Below, in pieces: positions 61,501 through 64,000 of a stretch of DNA of 64,000 nt. The position numbers and the translations under genes are program-made. The stretch comes from Actinostola sp. cb2023 (lineage: Eukaryota; Cnidaria; Anthozoa; Actiniaria; Actinostolidae), in the NCBI GenBank assembly GCA_033675265.1, contig JAUJYZ010000813.1:248001-312000 (forward strand), written 5' to 3'. The number at the start of each line of letters is the position of its first letter. Position 1 is the stretch's first letter. The notes beneath the pieces were generated by a model. It searched no databases and was not told where the DNA came from. It worked only from the letters and a program-made list of their open reading frames with translations.

Positions 61501-63912
61501 TTGATGCTTGCTCAGTGTATACATTGTTGATTGTAGTTGCTAAGTTTTCATCTAACACACACCAGACTTTAGTTTTCATCGCTTCCACAAACTGTCGGTC
61601 GTTACCCTTGACAATGAAAAAACGTGCTTTGGGAATTAGACTCCTGAGCACTTTGGCATTCACCTTACATTCATCATAGATAGAATGATACATATGTTCA
61701 TTGACGTATCCTATAGGTACGTACTCTGGTGCCGTCACGGCCGAGTCATGAGTGACATCTGTCACGACATCTAGTTTCTTGAAGACGTCTTTCTGGATGG
61801 TGTCGCTCCCTTTGTCACTGCTTCTGGTCAAAATGGTAATTTTTTTCACTGGTTCTTCTTCATGTGTTTGCACAACAGGGTTTTGTGGGCTGATGGTACT
61901 TATAGATGGCTCTAAAGAAACAGTAAAAATGTCCATGAGAAATTATAGGATATGAAAGCTGAGTGTCAGGCTTGTTGCTGTTATTTCTTGACAAAACTCT
62001 TCCTTGTTTTTGGATTTTTCTAAATTCATGAAGTCACTGAAGCTCTTGACTGTGATTGTTGAGTTGTCTCCTGTTCATTGTTGTCTTTGCTTTCAGCAGT
62101 TTTTAGAACATCATGTACATGATTGTACACTTAATTAACTCGAAGGTTTTGCTTGTTTATCTGAATATTATGTAACGAAAAACTCTTTGCAGTCAAATAT
62201 TCTGAGGCAAAAAAGCTGGTGAACTCATTTGTCACATTGTTTTTTTCTTCTTGTTTAATTCTGTACGTCCATACAGGAAGTTATGCACCAGTTTTACTCC
62301 CAGGGGGGGTACTCAGGGGTATCAGTGACGAGGAGGTGCGAATGAGACCAAACTTTTTAACCCCCAAAAAGTCCATTACGCAAAAACAAGACCCCAAAAA
62401 AGTCAGACGCCCCATAAAATCAAGAACGGTAGGATATCATTTTTATCACCCCCAAAAAAGTCCTTGTCAAAATCTTTATATCAAAAAAAGTCCACCAGAA
62501 AATTGCTAACCCAAAAAAAGACCCAAGCCGTGAATTTCAAACCCTAAAAAGGTATTCGCACCTCCCCGTCACTGATACTCCTGAGTACCCCCCCTGGGGT
62601 TTTACTTCACATAAGAAGTTTACTGATGGTATTTACAGATCAATTCAACAGACTGTCTCCAAACCTGCATTTAGTTCAGTCACAGTGGTAGCATTATCCT
62701 CTACTTCATTTTCCTCCACTGCTTCTACTGTTGGTTTCTCCATCTCTTTGCTCCCATTGGTGAGCGATGTCTTAGTCTGGTCTTTAGCAACAATAGGAAG
62801 ATCCTACACAAAGTAAAACAAGTCAATCTCATAATTGTGCAACTTGGCTCACAAACATTGCAACAACCTGACGCATAGTGCACGGAAATTTGGCTCCACA
62901 TTTCTCCATGTTGAACAGTAGTTCTTATTCATTGGTTATTAACTTGCCATTGGACATTATATCTAAATAAACTGTAAATGTAAATAATAGCTCCTCAGTT
63001 TAAAGTTATGATTTTGTTGCATACTATGTACCTTCGAATTAGTAGCACTATTTATTGATTGTTCGCTTTGTTTTTGTTCAAAACGCCAGATTTTTTTGCC
63101 ACTCACTATCTATCACTCAATAGATAAATTATAAATTAGATAGTGAGTACATTAGCCAATCAGATTGCAGGATTCGTGATAGTATGCCAGTTGTTTTTAC
63201 TAAAAACTGATAGAGACTTGGTTGCTAAGTCACTAGCCTGCAAACTGTCAGCTGCATTTTAGTGCTCGCGCCACGGGAGACTCGCGCACAGAAGCCATAC
63301 TGAAGACCCCTGTAGCGCGAGTGCCAAAAAGCACCAAAAAGTGCCAAAAGGCTGCTAATTCACAAATATGAGAAAATATACTTTCAGACCAAGACAGTCA
63401 AATTGCGAGTGATGCGCAGTATTGCGGATAAATTATGCAAGCTCAGTCAATTTATTAGAAAACAAGGAACGAAGTTGTGTCATTTTCCTTCATTTGCATA
63501 ATATATATTTCTGGAATCCCACACCTTAGTGCAAATTGCAAGACCAAAATTAATGATGTTCTAGGATATGCTTATTAACCTGAAGCAGTAAACAATTTGA
63601 AGTACTATACTAATTGTTAGCCTACATGCATGCCACGAAACTATAATCCCCAGAGTAAAAGGATGTTTATACATGTATGGTAAAAGAATATGTTCCGTAT
63701 ATGGTAAAAGAATGTGGAGTGCGCAAAGGATTTTGGTCATTGACCACAATGCCTTGTGTCAAATAAAATCGGGATTGTGACCCCCATGCAGATTAGAATC
63801 TGCTGCCTCGCTCAGGCTCGCTACGCTACGCTACGGCAGCAAATGTGAATAATTAATGAATTTAAAGCTAAAGATGTAAGCTTTACCTCCTCATCAAGCT
63901 GTTTCTGTACAA
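52100..63912 (-). CDS. YTH + Tudor protein, partial at both ends
   Basis: Exons in transcript order: 63912-63887, 62803-62665, 61911-61055, 56800-55672, 54388-54271, 53139-53022, 52198-52100. Every junction is GT-AG and every phase fits. The joined frame gives about 818 residues: acidic start, YTH domain, acidic linker with about 12 VDPQ repeats, then an extended Tudor domain over three exons. YTH domains bind m6A in RNA; Tudor domains usually bind methyl-arginine and organise RNP granules. Known animal YTH proteins (YTHDF, YTHDC1, YTHDC2) lack Tudor domains. Introns are loaded with tandem arrays; the 4.2-kb intron between the YTH and linker exons is the weakest link, so two adjacent genes remain possible. 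The gene starts beyond 64000, and the end below 52100 was not found. Confidence 0.7.
52366..52527. repeat. (ATA)n microsatellite with AGTAATA interruptions
   Basis: Imperfect TAA/ATA run about 160 bp long, in the intron between Tudor exons 2 and 3. Confidence 0.95.
52590..52936 (+). mobile_element. Cruciform-ended element, copy 4
   Basis: Begins TATGATATAACGCACGCTCT, carries GGATGCATATTCCGCGTG, then TTTTATAAAAG and the palindrome at 52750-52936. Near-identical in layout to 43740-44050. It lies between Tudor exons 2 and 3. Confidence 0.8.
53022..53139 (-). CDS. Tudor domain exon 2
   Basis: Encodes GWAKNKENLAHVH, then CCIKNHRYYNRVLVTKIHRD, matching the C.AK...RWYRA.V strand pair of Tudor domains, with YYNR in place of WYRA. 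Acceptor TTTTCAG|T, donor AAA|GTAAGT. Confidence 0.78.
53194..53368. repeat. 20-bp tandem repeat AGTACAT(A/G)GCAGTACATGGT
   Basis: About nine units, 55 bp upstream (in transcript sense) of Tudor exon 2. Confidence 0.93.
53395..53750 (-). repeat. tRNA-derived SINE
   Basis: On the minus strand, GGTCCGTGGTTCGAGCCCC is a pol III B box in tRNA context, followed by a body containing GTAAAATGGCGGTCCCGTC, GAACCCACACCACTGTTCGA and GTAGGGCACG. The A box end is degraded. Confidence 0.7.
53862..53998. repeat. 12-bp tandem repeat GGTGGTCCATGG
   Basis: About 11 units with one-base variants, in a YTH-Tudor intron. Confidence 0.95.
54145..54169 (+). mobile_element. Helitron-like 3' terminus, copy 4
   Basis: Stem ACGCTC, loop AAT, stem GAGCGT, CTAG, then T. 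It lies within the intron between Tudor exons 1 and 2. Confidence 0.6.
54271..54388 (-). CDS. Tudor domain exon 1
   Basis: Encodes CRYKVRVKSEPNEEG, FWARIIRND and YINFIKNL, the first strands of an extended Tudor (V.V....FW.QII pattern). Acceptor TATTAG|GA, donor TAAG|GTATTA, phase 2. Both neighbours match in phase. Confidence 0.75.
54430..55640. repeat. 21-bp array passing into a 30-bp array
   Basis: 54430 to about 55110: AGTCTTAGCGGTAACAATGG units of 21 bp. About 55140-55640: AAGGTATATCAACGGTAACA units of roughly 30 bp, built from the same GTAACAATAGTAGTCT word plus an added segment. The array ends about 30 bp from the linker exon's donor. Confidence 0.95.
55672..56800 (-). CDS. YTH-Tudor gene acidic linker exon with VDPQ repeats
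   Basis: 376 codons plus one base. It starts LEALPARVAEIYSNL and is then strongly acidic (Glu, Asp, Thr, Ser), with about 12 tandem VDPQ units at 56208-56352, and ends DAFLPVQPG. Acceptor CCTAAG|CTT, donor CCAG|GTCAGT (phase 1). Low complexity suggests a disordered linker. The phase joins it exactly to the Tudor exon downstream. Confidence 0.82.
56208..56352 (-). repeat. Coding 12-bp repeat (VDPQ)12
   Basis: Twelve copies of GTTGATCCCCAA on the minus strand with no visible synonymous changes, in frame in the linker exon. Confidence 0.95.
56853..60183. repeat. 3.3-kb AGTAAGTAAATT / AGTAAATAAATT array
   Basis: Built of 4-bp words (AGTA, AATT, AGTA, AATA). The 5' two thirds use GTAAGTAAATTA; the last part (59540-60183) shifts to GTAAATAAATTG. 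It fills most of the intron between the YTH exon and the linker exon. Confidence 0.96.
60267..60373. mobile_element. Small palindromic MITE
   Basis: AAGGAAATCATATGGTTT and AAACCATATGATTTCCT at the ends, about 107 bp. Confidence 0.75.
60492..60936. mobile_element. TIR element of 445 bp
   Basis: TIRs of about 90 bp, including GGATAGACTGGAAGTAGC and CTAGATTCGGTACAAACACA. Lies in the YTH-Tudor intron. Reading through the YTH exon's donor runs into this TIR. Confidence 0.82.
61055..61911 (-). CDS. YTH-domain exon (m6A-reader fold)
   Basis: 285 codons. The YTH-like part spans about exon residues 95-232 (61214-61627): ARFFIVKGND, KVWCVLDEN, INNVY, VFLIFIAMK, GLVRVVSEM, EFHVELVSVDQF, LENDS, GREVRFEKGQEI. 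These line up in order with RVFIIKS, IWCSTE, LDAAYRS, VYLLFSV, GVAEM, RFDVRWIFVKD, LENNEN and QEVPLEKAKQ of YTHDF proteins. Likely cage residues are Trp116 and Trp177, with Leu189 at the third position as in YTHDC1 (inference). Upstream is a disordered segment; downstream are basic and acidic residues to EDWEPD. Acceptor TTTAG|AG, donor GAT|GTATGT. Divergent, so m6A binding is not certain. Confidence 0.8.
62299..62598. mobile_element. 8-bp-TSD element with CCCAGGGGGGG ends, copy 2
   Basis: TSD GTTTTACT at 62291-62298 and 62599-62606. Same TIRs and interior motif as 10261-10771, about 200 bp shorter. Sits in an intron of the YTH-Tudor gene. Confidence 0.85.
62665..62803 (-). CDS. YTH-Tudor gene exon, acidic
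   Basis: 46 codons plus one base, beginning DLPIVAKDQTK, rich in Glu and Thr. Acceptor TGTAG|GAT, donor GCAG|GTTTGG (phase 1), which fits the YTH exon's two leading bases. Confidence 0.7.
63887..63912 (-). CDS. YTH-Tudor gene microexon (26 bp)
   Basis: Encodes VQKQLDEE after a split codon. Acceptor GTTATAG|TT, donor GAG|GTAAAG, phase 0, fitting the next exon. Short, so supported only by splice sites and phase. Confidence 0.5.
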
Positions 63913-64000
63913 CTATAACAGGGAATGAAAAAATAGCATCTGTCAGCAATATATAAACAAAATTGTCACTTGTTTTACAAGGACACAAGCCATTCTCTTC

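Overview
This window reads as nuclear DNA of an animal, most likely an anthozoan cnidarian (coral or sea-anemone relative). It is AT-rich, its genes are split by GT-AG introns, and it is crowded with small inverted-repeat transposons, tandem arrays and decayed retroelements (Tx1/L1-like LINE, Gypsy, BEL/Pao, a GIY-YIG fragment, a tRNA-derived SINE). The lineage call is inference from gene and repeat style; no database search was run. All exons were found by reading both strands by eye and checking splice sites and codon phase at every junction.

Three multi-exon genes lie on the minus strand. (1) 20699 down to 2314: a 10-exon gene for a stand-alone SRA/YDG-domain protein of about 423 aa, with a basic N-terminal region, a complete SRA fold split over seven exons and an acidic tail. 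No single long ORF reveals it. (2) 28522 down to 25472: a two-exon atypical MAP kinase of the ERK3/ERK4 (MAPK6/MAPK4) family, 501 aa, with an altered activation loop and a Gln in place of the helix-C Glu. (3) 63912 down to 52100, open at both ends: seven phase-compatible exons encode a YTH (m6A-reader) domain, a long acidic linker with about 12 perfect VDPQ repeats, and an extended Tudor domain. I know of no described YTH-Tudor protein, so this is the main candidate for something new.

Layout: 1-2200 foldback elements and a Helitron-like 3' end; 2.3-20.7 kb the SRA gene, whose introns hold a LINE, a polypurine minisatellite between duplicated pieces of its own exon 9, a piggyBac-like element and many MITEs; 21-25 kb MITEs; 25.5-28.5 kb the kinase; 28.6-32.5 kb nearly featureless; 32.5-34.9 kb a 99%-identical palindrome carrying an HUH-type Rep fragment, with two transposons inserted at one TTAA site in its left arm; 35-40 kb repeats and a collapsed BEL/Pao element; 40.9-43 kb a 2-kb GAGT/CAGT satellite; 43-48 kb MITEs, a TATGC array and a 44-bp satellite; 48.2-51.2 kb a broken Gypsy element; 51.4-64 kb the YTH-Tudor gene, with several unrelated tandem arrays in its introns and one in its coding sequence.

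Two of the genes encode readers of modified bases (SRA for methylated cytosine in DNA, YTH for m6A in RNA). Nothing in the sequence shows that they work together.
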